DNA from: Pseudomonas frederiksbergensis
Lineage (GTDB): Bacteria; Pseudomonadota; Gammaproteobacteria; Pseudomonadales; Pseudomonadaceae
DNA: 64,000 nt
Assembly: GCF_003732275.1 (NCBI RefSeq)
Contig: NZ_MOBM01000039.1
Location: 737,013-801,012, forward strand
Direction: 5' to 3'
The notes under the pieces are model-generated. The model did no database searches and was not told the DNA's origin. It saw only the letters and a program-made list of their open reading frames with translations. Numbering within the stretch: the first letter of the stretch is position 1; every line of letters starts with the position of its first letter. Shown one piece after another: positions 1 through 8,536 of the stretch. A program made the position numbers and the translations under genes.

Positions 1-23
1 TTGCCGCGACCTTAAGTCCGCCA

Positions 24-95
24 TCGCGAGCAGGCTCGCTCCCACAGGGGATTTGTGAACACCGAAGATCAATGTGGGAGCGAGCCTGCTCGCGA
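24..95. repeat. REP pair, family A (TCGCGA-outward)
   Basis: Two inverted copies (24-45 minus, 74-95 plus) of the family A core GAGCGAGCCTGCTCGC lie downstream of the LysR gene. The spacer is 28 nt. They would fold into a long hairpin in RNA. Confidence 0.9.
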
Positions 96-123
96 TGAGG
101 CCAACCCATTTAATAGAGAACTG

Positions 124-1032
124 TCAGACCACCCCGCGCAACTGCTCAAACAACATCCGGCTCACCGGCGACAGCCTCGCTTCATCACGCACCACCAGAA
201 TCAACGCACGATCCGACCAGTCATCCGTCAGCGGTACCGCGTGTAAACCCAGCGCCCGGCCAAACAGTTCGTAAGCCTTTTGCGGCAGGATGCCGATGCC
301 CATGTTGGCCTGGACCATCCGGCACATGGCATCGAACCCCGGCACATGAATCCGCAGCCTCAGCACCTTGCCGGCCTTGCGCGCGGCCGCATGGGTGCGC
401 ATGTTGATGGAACTGGCGGCGTGCAAGCCGACGTAATCGCTGTCCAGCGTGTCGGCAAAAGCCAGGGTCGAACGACTCGCCAACGGATGATCGGGCGGCA
501 TCAACACCATCAGTTTGTCCCGGCGATAAAGAACACTGTGCAGGCCTTTGACGTCACTGTCGCTGGAACAAATCCCGAGGTCCGCGACGCCATCGAGCAC
601 ACCTTGAATCACCCCACTGCTGGGGCGTTCTTCGAGGTCGGTCTTGACCTGCGGATGGCGCTCGGAAAAGTCTCGCAGGTCTTCGGGCAGGAACTGAATG
701 ATCGCCGACAGATTGGCAAGCATCCGCACATAACCGCGTACCCCGTGACTATGTTCGCCCAGTTCGAGGCCCATTTTCTCGACGTTGAACAGCATCTGCC
801 GGGCGTGGTGCAACAGGGTTTCGCCGGCTGGCGTCAGGGTCATGCCTTTGGCCTGGCGCACGAACAAGCTGATGCCCAGCGCCTCCTCCAACTCCATCAA
901 GCGCTTGCTGGCCGCCGACACCGCAATCGCTTCACGGGCGGCGGCACGGGTCAAGGTGCCCTCTTCATGGACAGCGACGAACAGTTGGAGAGTGATCAGG
1001 TCGAGGCGGCGAATCAGGCTTTTTTGCAGCAT
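124..1032 (-). CDS. LysR-family transcriptional regulator
   Basis: This 302-residue protein has the usual LysR length. The N-terminal winged helix-turn-helix spans about residues 8-67 (LDLITLQLFVAVHEEGTLTR, then SAASKRLMELEEALG). A periplasmic-binding-protein-like effector domain follows from about residue 95. It acts in the cytoplasm as a DNA-binding regulator; its effector cannot be read from the sequence. It lies 70 bp downstream of the iron alcohol dehydrogenase gene on the same strand, so the two may be co-transcribed, which is less usual than the divergent LysR layout. A REP pair closes the unit. Family assignment is secure; target and ligand are unknown. Confidence 0.9.
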   Translation of the reverse strand: MLQKSLIRRLDLITLQLFVAVHEEGTLTRAAAREAIAVSAASKRLMELEEALGISLFVRQAKGMTLTPAGETLLHHARQMLFNVEKMGLELGEHSHGVRGYVRMLANLSAIIQFLPEDLRDFSERHPQVKTDLEERPSSGVIQGVLDGVADLGICSSDSDVKGLHSVLYRRDKLMVLMPPDHPLASRSTLAFADTLDSDYVGLHAASSINMRTHAAARKAGKVLRLRIHVPGFDAMCRMVQANMGIGILPQKAYELFGRALGLHAVPLTDDWSDRALILVVRDEARLSPVSRMLFEQLRGVV

Positions 1033-1102
1033 CAGGCACTCGGCAATGTCGGCTCGGACGAGATCGCAGCATAGCGTTCTTTGCGTCCGAACCGTGCCCT
1101 GG

Positions 1103-2251
1103 TTAAAACGCGCTGCGGAAAATCTCCTCGATCTGCCGCTGATCCGCCTTCCGTGGATTGGTCAGTCCACAGGCGTCTTTCAGGGCATTGCCGGCAAGCA
1201 CCGGGATGTCGTTGAGCCGGGCACCGAGCTCGCGTAAACCGGCGGGGATTTCCACGTCCTTGGCCAGGTTGCGAATGGCTGCGATCGCTGCTTGAGCGCC
1301 CTCTTCCGGGCTGAACCCGCGAACGTCTGCGCCCATCGCACGGGCAACATCGGTCAGGCGGTCGGCGCAGACCAGCGCGTTGAAACTTTGCACATGAGGC
1401 AGCAACACCGCATTGCACACTCCATGGGGCAAGTCGTAGAACCCGCCCAATTGGTGGGCCATGGCGTGGACATATCCCAAGGACGCATTGTTGAACGCCA
1501 TACCCGCGAGGAACTGCGCGTAAGCCATGTTTTCCCGCGCAATCATGTCACTGCCGTCGCGTACGGCCAGGCGCAGGTTATTGCTGATCAAGGTGATGGC
1601 TTTCAGCGCACAGGCATCGGTAATCGGGTTGGCTGCCGTGGAAACGTAGGCTTCGATGGCGTGGGTCAGTGCGTCCATGCCGGTGGCGGCAGTCAGGCTC
1701 TTGGGCATGGCGACCATCAGCGCCGGATCGTTGACTGACAGCAGCGGTGTGACGTTGCGATCGACGATGGCCATTTTCACGTGACGGGATTCGTCGGTGA
1801 TGATGCAAAAACGGGTCATCTCGCTGGCGGTACCGGCGGTGGTGTTGATCGCGATCAACGGCATTTGCGGTTTGGCCGACTGATCGACACCTTCGTAGTC
1901 ACGAATCGTCCCACCGTTCGTGGCGCACAAGGCGATGCCCTTGGCGCAGTCGTGAGGCGAACCACCGCCCAGAGACACCACGAAATCACAGCAACTTTCC
2001 TTGAGCAGGCCCAGGCCAAGTTCGACGTTAGCAATGCTCGGATTCGGCTTGGCGCCGTCGAAGATCACCGAGTCGATGTCCTGGATCGCCAGTTTCCCGG
2101 CAATCATCGTCGCCACGCCAGCCTTGGCCAGCCCGGTGTCGGTGACGATCAGCGCCTTGCGAAAACCATACTTGCGAATAGCGTCCATGGCTTCGTCGAG
2201 ACAACCGGTGCCCATGATGTTCACAGCGGGGATGAAAAACGTACTGCTCAT
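1103..2251 (-). CDS. yiaY: Iron-containing alcohol dehydrogenase (YiaY-type)
   Basis: This 382-residue cytoplasmic enzyme belongs to the group III, metal-dependent NAD(P) alcohol dehydrogenases. It interconverts alcohols and aldehydes. The nucleotide-binding stretch SLGGGSPHDCAKG and the metal ligands in GMDALTHAIEAY and GYVHAMAHQLGGFYDLPHG are all present, and the sequence resembles E. coli YiaY along its whole length. I chose the ATG at 2251 because the protein then begins MSSTFFIPAVN as in YiaY; a longer reading frame upstream starts with non-homologous sequence. A LysR gene follows on the same strand. The physiological substrate is unknown. Confidence 0.88.
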   Translation of the reverse strand: MSSTFFIPAVNIMGTGCLDEAMDAIRKYGFRKALIVTDTGLAKAGVATMIAGKLAIQDIDSVIFDGAKPNPSIANVELGLGLLKESCCDFVVSLGGGSPHDCAKGIALCATNGGTIRDYEGVDQSAKPQMPLIAINTTAGTASEMTRFCIITDESRHVKMAIVDRNVTPLLSVNDPALMVAMPKSLTAATGMDALTHAIEAYVSTAANPITDACALKAITLISNNLRLAVRDGSDMIARENMAYAQFLAGMAFNNASLGYVHAMAHQLGGFYDLPHGVCNAVLLPHVQSFNALVCADRLTDVARAMGADVRGFSPEEGAQAAIAAIRNLAKDVEIPAGLRELGARLNDIPVLAGNALKDACGLTNPRKADQRQIEEIFRSAF

Positions 2252-2408
2252 GCGCGAGTCTCCTGGCTGAAGCCGAATCAACAACACCGATCCGGCGGGT
2301 GCGCACAGGATCGACCCATTAGTCGTGCGGTAACTTGATCTGGCTCAAGTCCGGGTCGTGATAAAGTCGCCGTCCATCAGACCTTTTGCTTTGAGACTTT
2401 AGATCGCA

Positions 2409-3428
2409 ATGACCGATTTCCAGGATGTCGATGCCCAACTTGAAGACTGGAACGCCTTGCGCACCACCGCCTCTTTCGGTGGCCTGCTGGTGGGTAACGG
2501 TGCCAGTCGTGCGGTATGGGACGACTTCGGCTATGACTCGCTGTTCGAAAACGCCCGCACGGTTGAAGAAAAGCCTCTGAGCCAATCCGAACTGAGCGTG
2601 TTCGACGCGATGCAGACGCGTAGTTTCGAGCAAGTTCTCAGCGCGCTGAAAACCACCAGCCGGGTCAACAAGGCGTTGGCCGTCAGCTCTGCCGCGCCGC
2701 GCAATCGCTATTACGCGATCAAGGAAGCGCTGATCAACACCGTGCATGCGGTGCATATCCCTTGGCGGTTGGTGGTGCCCTCGACGCTGGCGACGATCAA
2801 TCAGGAACTGGGCAGCTATCGAACGGTGTTCACCACCAATTACGACTTGCTCAACTACTGGGCGGTCCAGCACCGGCCTGACGCTATTACCGATCTGTTC
2901 CAGGGCACCGAGCCACGCTTTGATCTGAGCCTCACCGCGACAGACAAAACCCGGTTGCTGTACCTGCACGGCGGCCTGCATCTGGTGCGCAATCAGGACG
3001 GCACGGCGCGTAAATTGATGTCGACCGAGGGTACGTTGCTGGGCAGTTTCGCCATCAACAATACGATCAAGACCCTCGACGACGTGCCCCTGTTCGTCAA
3101 CGAAGGTCCGACCCAGGACAAGCTCAAAACCATTCGCAGCTCGGATTACCTGTCGTTCTGCTACGACCAGTTACTGGGCCATGGCGATGGGCTGTGCATC
3201 TTCGGGCATGCCCTTGGCGAGCAGGACAGTCACATCATTCATGCATTGCGCCAGGCGAAGCCGAAGACAGCGGCGATCTCGATTTACCCGCGCAGCAAAG
3301 CGTTCATCCAGCATCAGAAGCGGCATTACGCGAAGGTGTTCGAGGGGACGGGAGTGGAGCTGCGGTTTTTTGATTCGAAGACGCATGCGCTCGGTAGTCC
3401 CAAGCTGACCGTACCGGTCGAAGTTTAG
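2409..3428 (+). CDS. DUF4917 protein with SIR2-like signature
   Basis: This 339-residue protein matches the DUF4917 family as I recall it. It shows the motif series of the SIR2-like superfamily: GNGAS at residues 29-33 (phosphate loop), FTTNYD near 140-146, LYLHGG near 185-190 and CIFGHALGEQD near 263-273. In SIR2-like proteins these line the NAD-binding pocket, and TTNYD carries the catalytic Asn. No signal peptide or membrane segment is visible. It stands alone, divergent from the alcohol dehydrogenase and closed by REP sequences. NAD hydrolysis is an inference from the motifs; no partner gene of a known defence system is adjacent. Confidence 0.75.
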   Translation: MTDFQDVDAQLEDWNALRTTASFGGLLVGNGASRAVWDDFGYDSLFENARTVEEKPLSQSELSVFDAMQTRSFEQVLSALKTTSRVNKALAVSSAAPRNRYYAIKEALINTVHAVHIPWRLVVPSTLATINQELGSYRTVFTTNYDLLNYWAVQHRPDAITDLFQGTEPRFDLSLTATDKTRLLYLHGGLHLVRNQDGTARKLMSTEGTLLGSFAINNTIKTLDDVPLFVNEGPTQDKLKTIRSSDYLSFCYDQLLGHGDGLCIFGHALGEQDSHIIHALRQAKPKTAAISIYPRSKAFIQHQKRHYAKVFEGTGVELRFFDSKTHALGSPKLTVPVEV

Positions 3429-3447
3429 CGGCGCTGAGGCCGGCCCC

Positions 3448-3601
3448 TTCGCGGGCAAGTCGAATCGTCGCACCGCCGCTCCCACAGGGATTTGTAAACG
3501 CCGCCGAACCAATGTGGGAGCGAGCCTGCTCTCGATAGCGGTCTGACATTCAACATTTATGCTGACTGTTATGGCCTCATCGCGAGCAGGCTCGCTCCCA
3601 C
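3448..3601. repeat. REP elements, family A: degenerate copy plus 88-nt pair
   Basis: A degenerate REP half (about 3448-3487) is followed by a pair with outward GTGGG ends, 3514-3535 plus and 3580-3601 minus, exactly 88 nt end to end. The spacer carries ACATTCAACAT, also found in other 88-nt pairs of this window. Confidence 0.85.
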
Positions 3602-3619
3602 ATTAGGTATCCGGTGTGT

Positions 3620-3964
3620 TTAGAACACCGGCAAGGTTTTGTCCTTGATTACCGTGGTCGGGCCGTTGGCCTTGACGCTGGCGATGCCTTTATCCCTTGC
3701 GGCATCCGATGAGTAGGATTCGCTGCTGCCGATGATCTCGTGGTTACCGGCCTTCAGGTTGAAGTAAGGATGACCGTCCTTGGTGGTTTTTTTCTCGTAG
3801 CGTTCGTCCAGCGGACTGTTGGCCTGAACCGAGGCAATACCGCCATCGGCCGCACCGCGAGAGGTATACAGCTCACTGGTCAGAATGGTTTCGGCGTTGG
3901 CCGCTTTCAATACAAACTTGAACTGACCGTTGCTGGTTTTGCTCACTTCGTACCATCCAGACAT
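3620..3964 (-). CDS. YegP family protein (DUF1508 tandem repeat)
   Basis: This 114-residue protein is built of two copies of the DUF1508 module. Copy one (about residues 1-50) holds WYEVSKTSNGQFKFVLKAAN and copy two (about 52-102) holds YEKKTTKDGHPYFNLKAGN, each followed by an E-x-Y-x-S helix-turn. Length and layout match E. coli YegP, a small cytoplasmic protein of unknown function. It is monocistronic and flanked on both sides by REP pairs. An A-rich stretch with AAGGAG lies just upstream of the start at 3964. No role can be deduced beyond family membership. Confidence 0.88.
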   Translation of the reverse strand: MSGWYEVSKTSNGQFKFVLKAANAETILTSELYTSRGAADGGIASVQANSPLDERYEKKTTKDGHPYFNLKAGNHEIIGSSESYSSDAARDKGIASVKANGPTTVIKDKTLPVF

Positions 3965-4046
3965 GCTTTTTCTCCTTGGCGATTGAGAGGTTTCGCGCTT
4001 CAGAGTAAAGACTAGCTTGCTGCTTCTGTCGCCTATACCGCCGCCA

Positions 4047-4116
4047 TCGCGAGCAGGCTCGCTCCCACAGTGAGTTTGTGTACATCAATCCATTGTGGGA
4101 GCGAGCCTGCTCGCGA
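4047..4116. repeat. REP pair, family A (TCGCGA-outward)
   Basis: Inverted copies at 4047-4068 (minus) and 4095-4116 (plus) sit between the yegP-like promoter region and the 3' end of the ribbon-helix-helix gene. The spacer is 26 nt. Confidence 0.9.
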
Positions 4117-4146
4117 TGAGGCCGGCAAAGTCAGCACAACACCTCG

Positions 4147-4452
4147 CTACTTCACCACCGCCCGCACCACCGACAACTCAGGTGCCTGCACCCGACGCTG
4201 GCTCAAATAGCGCATGCAACTGACCCGCAAGAACGAGGCGAAATTCACCACTTCGCCGCGGTAGTCCATCACCTCTTCATACAGCTTGGCGATCAACTGA
4301 TTGGTGGTCATGCCATCGACCTCGGCGATTTCGCTGAGGATGTCCCAGAACTGATTCTCCAGCCGCAAGGTGGTCACCACCCCGCAGATGCGCAGCGAGC
4401 GGGAGCGCGACTCGTAGAGAATCGGATCGGCCTTGACGTAGAGCTCGCACAT
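4147..4452 (-). CDS. Ribbon-helix-helix domain protein
   Basis: The 101-residue product contains LRICGVVTTLRLENQFWDIL followed by a helix-turn-helix-like stretch (VDGMTTNQLIAKLYEEVMDY). This is the layout of RHH_4-type domains, in which a beta strand such as VTTLRLE would contact DNA. The ATG at 4452 is chosen because it lies 14 bp after the PfpI-family gene stop; the longer frame upstream overlaps that gene. It is probably co-transcribed with the PfpI gene. A DNA-binding role is likely by family, but the target is unknown. Confidence 0.75.
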   Translation of the reverse strand: MCELYVKADPILYESRSRSLRICGVVTTLRLENQFWDILSEIAEVDGMTTNQLIAKLYEEVMDYRGEVVNFASFLRVSCMRYLSQRRVQAPELSVVRAVVK

Positions 4453-4466
4453 GAACAGGTCCCTCG

Positions 4467-5048
4467 TTACAGCGTGATTTTGGTGCCCAGCAACCCAAGG
4501 AAACCGGCCAGCCAGCTCGGGTGCGCCGGCCAGGCCGGAGCAGTGGCCAGATTGCCTTGAACGTGACCTTCCGTCACCGGGATATCGATGAACGTACCGC
4601 CAGCCAGGCGTACTTCCGGGGCGCACGCCGGGTAGGCGCTGCACTCGCGACCTTCAAGAATGCCTGCCGCGGCCAACAGTTGCGCACCGTGACACACGGC
4701 GGCGATCGGTTTGCCGGCCTTGTCGAACGCTCGCACCAGGTCCAGGACTTTTTCGTTCAGGCGCAGGTACTCCGGCGCACGACCGCCCGGCACCAGAAGC
4801 GCGTCGTAGTCCGCGGCGTCTACCTTGGCGAAATCGAAGTTCAGGGCAAACAGGTGACCGGGTTTTTCGCTGTAGGTCTGGTCGCCTTCGAAGTCATGGA
4901 TCGCTGTGCGCACGGTCTGGCCGGCGGTTTTGTCCGGGCAAACGGCATGCACCGTGTGGCCGACCATCAGCAGTGCCTGGAAGGGCACCATCACTTCGTA
5001 GTCTTCGACGTAATCGCCGACCAGCATCAGAATTTTTTTAGCCGCCAT
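4467..5048 (-). CDS. DJ-1/PfpI family protein
   Basis: The 193-residue cytoplasmic protein has the PfpI/DJ-1 fold signature. GDYVEDYE carries the acidic residue near position 15, YDALLVPGGRAPEYLR precedes the nucleophile elbow, and AVCHGAQLLAAAG places the catalytic Cys at 119 next to His 120. Members act as glyoxalase or deglycase-like enzymes, amidases or stress chaperones, and the sequence alone does not decide which. It is the first gene of a two-gene unit with the ribbon-helix-helix protein 14 bp downstream. GGGGAGGACTC just upstream of 5048 gives a good ribosome site. Confidence 0.85.
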   Translation of the reverse strand: MAAKKILMLVGDYVEDYEVMVPFQALLMVGHTVHAVCPDKTAGQTVRTAIHDFEGDQTYSEKPGHLFALNFDFAKVDAADYDALLVPGGRAPEYLRLNEKVLDLVRAFDKAGKPIAAVCHGAQLLAAAGILEGRECSAYPACAPEVRLAGGTFIDIPVTEGHVQGNLATAPAWPAHPSWLAGFLGLLGTKITL

Positions 5049-5147
5049 GGGGAGGACTCCTCTGGAAAATGCGTGGGCATGCAGGAGTATTCAAGGTAGT
5101 CCTTAATCTGCATGTCAGGTAATACCCGACTACTACGCTGATCACCT

Positions 5148-5300
5148 GTAGGAGCTGCCGAAGGCTGCGATCTTTTGATCTTGGAGTGGTGATCATTTGA
5201 TTTGCCGATGTGCACGGCCAGCAGGAGCTGGCGAAGCCTGCAATCTTTTGGCGGTATCCAGGGGCAAGATCAAAAGATCGCAACCTTCGGCAGCTCCTAC
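5148..5300. repeat. Repeat family C (AGGAGCTGCCGAAGGCTGCG), three copies
   Basis: Copies lie at 5148-5180 (plus), 5221-5250 (degenerate, plus) and 5268-5300 (minus). They fill most of the 372-bp gap 5049-5420 between the PfpI gene and the DMT gene. No gene is seen in the gap; the remaining part upstream of 5421 presumably holds the DMT promoter. Confidence 0.85.
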
Positions 5301-5420
5301 GGTTGGGGGCATTACCCCCAACTGTACGGATAACTCTGCGCCTATCTGTAACAGAGCAGCGCCTGCGGTTTATGGCTAGATAAAGAAACTTCCCGCCATC
5401 CTGAATTCTGGTCACCCATC

Positions 5421-6326
5421 ATGTCCTCGCGCGAAAACACTGGCATGGCCCTCGGCCTGCTCGGCGTCGTTATCTTCAGCCTGACCCTGCCCTTCACACG
5501 GATCGTCGTGCAGGAACTTCATCCGCTGCTCAACGGCCTCGGCCGTGCGCTGTTCGCGGCGATTCCAGCGGCGTTGCTGTTGCTGTGGCACCGTGAAAAG
5601 TGGCCCACCTGGAAGCAGGTCAAAGGCCTGACGCTGGTGATCGCCGGGGTCATCCTTGGTTTCCCGGTGCTGTCGGCCTGGGCCATGCAGACGTTGCCCG
5701 CTTCCCACGGCGCACTGGTCAACGGCTTGCAACCGCTGTGTGTGGCGCTGTATGCCGCGTGGCTGTCCCATGAGCGTCCGTCGAAAGCCTTCTGGGCCTG
5801 CGCCGCGTTGGGCAGTGCGTTGGTGCTCGGTTATGCGCTGATCAGCGGCGCGGGCAGCATTCAGGCCGGTGATTTACTGATGCTCGGCGCGATTGCCGTG
5901 GGTGGGTTGGGTTATGCCGAAGGCGGCCGATTGGCCAGGGAGATGGGTGGCTGGCAAGTGATCTGCTGGGCGCTGGTGTTGTCGACGCCGCTGCTGATCG
6001 GGCCGGTGCTGTACCTGGCGCTGCAACATCAGGGCGAGATTTCAGCGAAAACCTGGTGGGCGTTTGGTTACGTCTCGCTGTTTTCACAGTTCATCGGGTT
6101 CTTTGCCTGGTACGCCGGGCTGGCCATGGGCGGCATTGCCCGGGTCAGCCAGATCCAGTTGCTGCAGATCTTCTTCACGATCGCGTTTTCGGCGTTGTTC
6201 TTCGGTGAGCATGTCGAGCCGATGACCTGGCTGTTTGCGGGCGGGGTGATCGTGACGGTGATGTTGGGGCGCAAGACCGCAATCAAGCCCCATGTGGGAG
6301 CGAGCCTGCTCGCGAAGGGGCCATGA
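5421..6326 (+). CDS. DMT superfamily (EamA) transporter with REP-derived C-terminus
   Basis: This 301-residue inner-membrane protein has the ten hydrophobic segments of two EamA repeats (for example GLLGVVIFSLTLPFTRIVV at the start and TWLFAGGVIVTVMLG at the end). Family members export metabolites or amino acid derivatives; the substrate here is unknown. The last ten residues, VGASLLAKGP, are translated from a family A REP element beginning at 6294, which also supplies the TGA stop. The natural C-terminus probably ended near residue 291. The membrane domain is intact, so the protein is likely functional. It stands between two convergent or minus-strand units. Confidence 0.85.
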   Translation: MSSRENTGMALGLLGVVIFSLTLPFTRIVVQELHPLLNGLGRALFAAIPAALLLLWHREKWPTWKQVKGLTLVIAGVILGFPVLSAWAMQTLPASHGALVNGLQPLCVALYAAWLSHERPSKAFWACAALGSALVLGYALISGAGSIQAGDLLMLGAIAVGGLGYAEGGRLAREMGGWQVICWALVLSTPLLIGPVLYLALQHQGEISAKTWWAFGYVSLFSQFIGFFAWYAGLAMGGIARVSQIQLLQIFFTIAFSALFFGEHVEPMTWLFAGGVIVTVMLGRKTAIKPHVGASLLAKGP

Positions 6327-6381
6327 CATTCAACATTTATGCTGACAGTTAAGCCGTCTTCGCGAGCAGGCTCGCTCCCAC
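6294..6381. repeat. REP pair, family A, 88 nt, overlapping the DMT gene end
   Basis: Outward-GTGGG pair (6294-6315 plus, 6360-6381 minus) of exactly 88 nt. The first copy is inside the DMT reading frame. The spacer carries the same ACATTCAACAT string as other 88-nt pairs. Confidence 0.95.
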
Positions 6382-6385
6382 AGGT

Positions 6386-7600
6386 TTAGAGAAGGCCGTC
6401 GGCCCGCAGCAATGTTTCCAGGCAATGTTCGCTGATGTGGTAGAAATCCTTCAGTTCCTGGATCTTCACCAACAGCTGAGCCGGGTCTACCGGTTCGGCG
6501 CGTTTGACCGCCAGGATCATCTTGTTCTTGTTGGTGTGGTCCAGTGAGATGAACTCAAAGACCTTGGTCTCGTAACCACAGGCTTCCAGAAACAGTGCGC
6601 GCAAACTGTCGGTGACCATTTCCGCCTGCTGGCCCAGGTGCAGGCCGTATTGCAACATCGGCTTGAGCAGCACCGGGCTCTGGATCTGCAGGCGGATCTG
6701 CTTGTGGCAGCACGGCGAGCACATGATGATCGAAGCGCCGGAACGAATGCCGGTGTGAATCGCGTAGTCGGTGGCGATGTCGCAGGCATGCAACGCGATC
6801 ATCACGTCCAGCTCGCTCGGCGCGACGCTGCGCACATCACCGCATTTGAATACCAGCCCCGGATGCTCCAGCTTGGCCGCCGCGCTGTTGCACAGGTTGA
6901 CCATGTCTTCGCGCAGCTCGACGCCGGTCACCTCGCCCTCGGCCTTCAAGGTGTTGCGCAGGTAGTCGTGGATCGCGAACGTCAGGTAGCCCTTGCCCGA
7001 GCCGAAATCCGCCACTCGCACCGGTTTGTCCAGCGCCAGCGGCGACGAGGTCAGCGCATGGCTGAAGACTTCGATGAACTTGTTGATCTGCTTCCACTTG
7101 CGCGACATCGCCGGGATCAGCTCCTGCTGCGCGTTGGTCACGCCGAGGTCTTTGAGAAACGGCCGGCTCAGGTCGAGGAAACGGTTCTTCTCGCGGTTGT
7201 GCTCGGCGGACGGCACTTCGCGCAATTGCTGAGGTTTGCTCTTGAACAGCGAAGATTTGCCCTTTTTGCTGTATTCGAGCTGAGCTTCGTCGGTCAATGA
7301 CAGTAAATGCGCATTTTTGAACGATGCTGGCAACAGCGCCGCAATGGTCGCCACGCCTTCGGCCAGCGGCAGGTTTTTGGTGATGTCGCGGGTCTTGTAG
7401 CGGTAGACGAAGGACAGGCATGACTGATCCTTGACCGTCAGTTGCTTGATGATCAGCCGCTGCAAGTCCGCTTCGCCACCGACGTACTTGGCCAGCACCA
7501 GTTTGATGAACGCGTTCTGATCGAGGCTGGTTTGCAGCAGGTCGATGAACTGGGCGTGATGATCCGGCGCGAGGCTGGCGGGAGTGGCGGTGACAGACAT
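6386..7600 (-). CDS. Class I SAM-dependent methyltransferase (Methyltransf_32-like)
   Basis: The 404-residue cytoplasmic protein has a helical N-terminal part of about 190 residues. A Rossmann methyltransferase domain follows, with motif I VADFGSGKGYLTFAIHDYL near residue 197, a D/E-rich motif in VTGVELREDMV, and the later motif MIALHACDIATDYAIHTG. The segment IIMCSPCCHKQI carries a Cys-Cys-His cluster. The layout resembles the METTL25/RRNAD1-like group. The substrate is unknown, possibly RNA or protein. It is a single gene bounded by REP elements on both sides; GTGACAGACATGGG marks the start region at 7600. Function beyond methyl transfer is inference. Confidence 0.8.
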   Translation of the reverse strand: MSVTATPASLAPDHHAQFIDLLQTSLDQNAFIKLVLAKYVGGEADLQRLIIKQLTVKDQSCLSFVYRYKTRDITKNLPLAEGVATIAALLPASFKNAHLLSLTDEAQLEYSKKGKSSLFKSKPQQLREVPSAEHNREKNRFLDLSRPFLKDLGVTNAQQELIPAMSRKWKQINKFIEVFSHALTSSPLALDKPVRVADFGSGKGYLTFAIHDYLRNTLKAEGEVTGVELREDMVNLCNSAAAKLEHPGLVFKCGDVRSVAPSELDVMIALHACDIATDYAIHTGIRSGASIIMCSPCCHKQIRLQIQSPVLLKPMLQYGLHLGQQAEMVTDSLRALFLEACGYETKVFEFISLDHTNKNKMILAVKRAEPVDPAQLLVKIQELKDFYHISEHCLETLLRADGLL

Positions 7601-7700
7601 GGGAAAAAACGGCCTCGGACGGTGCGAATCGGGGAATGGAGGGTATTTTAGGGGGGATGGAGTTGAGGAACACTGTTATTTGCCAAACGGCAAATATTCT

Positions 7701-7830
7701 GTGGCGAGGGAGCTTGCTCCCGCTCGGCTGCGCAGCAGTCGCCAGGCAGACAACGAGGTGTGTCTGATGGAGTGCGTTTACCGATTTTGGGGCCGCTTCG
7801 CAGCCCAGCGGGAGCAAGCTCCCTCGCCAC
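7701..7830. repeat. Repeat family B inverted pair (GTGGCGAGGGAGCTTGCTCC)
   Basis: Inverted 24-nt copies at 7701-7724 (plus) and 7807-7830 (minus) span 130 nt between the methyltransferase promoter side and the TPM gene end. Two further pairs of 131 nt lie at 14449 and 36074. The gap 7601-7870 shows nothing else. Confidence 0.9.
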
Positions 7831-7870
7831 AAAAGCATCTCAAACAAAGTGCCTCAGGCTGGAAATGGCG

Positions 7871-8488
7871 TCAGCTCAACACCACCAACCGATTCGGCAA
7901 TTCATTGCGCACATGGGTCACCGGCACATGCACTTTGAGCAACTCGCCGCACGCCTCGATGCACGTCACAAACCCCTGCAACGTCTGCCCCTGTTTCACC
8001 TGCTGCGTAAACGCCGCCACAATCGCGTCCCAGTTCTTGTTGTCCAGCCGTTTGGAAATGCCTTCATCCACCAGAATCTCCACATAGCGCTCGGCCTCGG
8101 AGACAAAAATCAGCATGCCGGTGCTGCCCACGGTGTGGTGCAGGTTTTGCTCCAGGAACTGCCGACGCGCCAGGTTCGACGCGCGCCAGTGACGGACCGA
8201 GCGCGGGATCAGGCGCGTGGTGACTTTCGGAATACGGAACACCAGGCACAACACGATGAAGCTGAGCCATTGCACCAGCAACAGGCTGTGCATGGTCAGC
8301 CAGCCCGTCAGGTAATGCACGATACCCGGCACCACCAGCGCCAGCAGACTGGCCCAGAGCAGCGGGATATACGCGTAATCGTCGGCGCGGGCCGCAAGCA
8401 CCGTCACCAGTTCGGCGTCGGTATCGCGTTCGACCCGGGCAATCGCCTCGGCGACTTTGCGTTGTTCGTGTTCAGTCAGTAATGCCAT
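7871..8488 (-). CDS. TPM domain membrane protein
   Basis: The 205-residue protein starts with a TPM-type segment (EQRKVAEAIARVERDTDAELVTVLA). Two hydrophobic segments follow (about residues 41-62 and 68-86), then a C-terminal half with VGSTGMLIFVSEAERYVEIL, typical of TPM_phosphatase (YgcG-like) domains. It is the third gene of a lemA-TPM-TPM set on the minus strand, 48 bp after the glycine-rich TPM protein. The family is linked to membrane-associated proteins of the LemA/YgcG type, but the biochemical role is not settled. An inner-membrane location is likely from the hydrophobic segments. Confidence 0.8.
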   Translation of the reverse strand: MALLTEHEQRKVAEAIARVERDTDAELVTVLAARADDYAYIPLLWASLLALVVPGIVHYLTGWLTMHSLLLVQWLSFIVLCLVFRIPKVTTRLIPRSVRHWRASNLARRQFLEQNLHHTVGSTGMLIFVSEAERYVEILVDEGISKRLDNKNWDAIVAAFTQQVKQGQTLQGFVTCIEACGELLKVHVPVTHVRNELPNRLVVLS

Positions 8489-8536
8489 GTTTATGAATGC
8501 CTGCTCGCTATTGTTGTTGTGTTACCTGCAGTGTGA

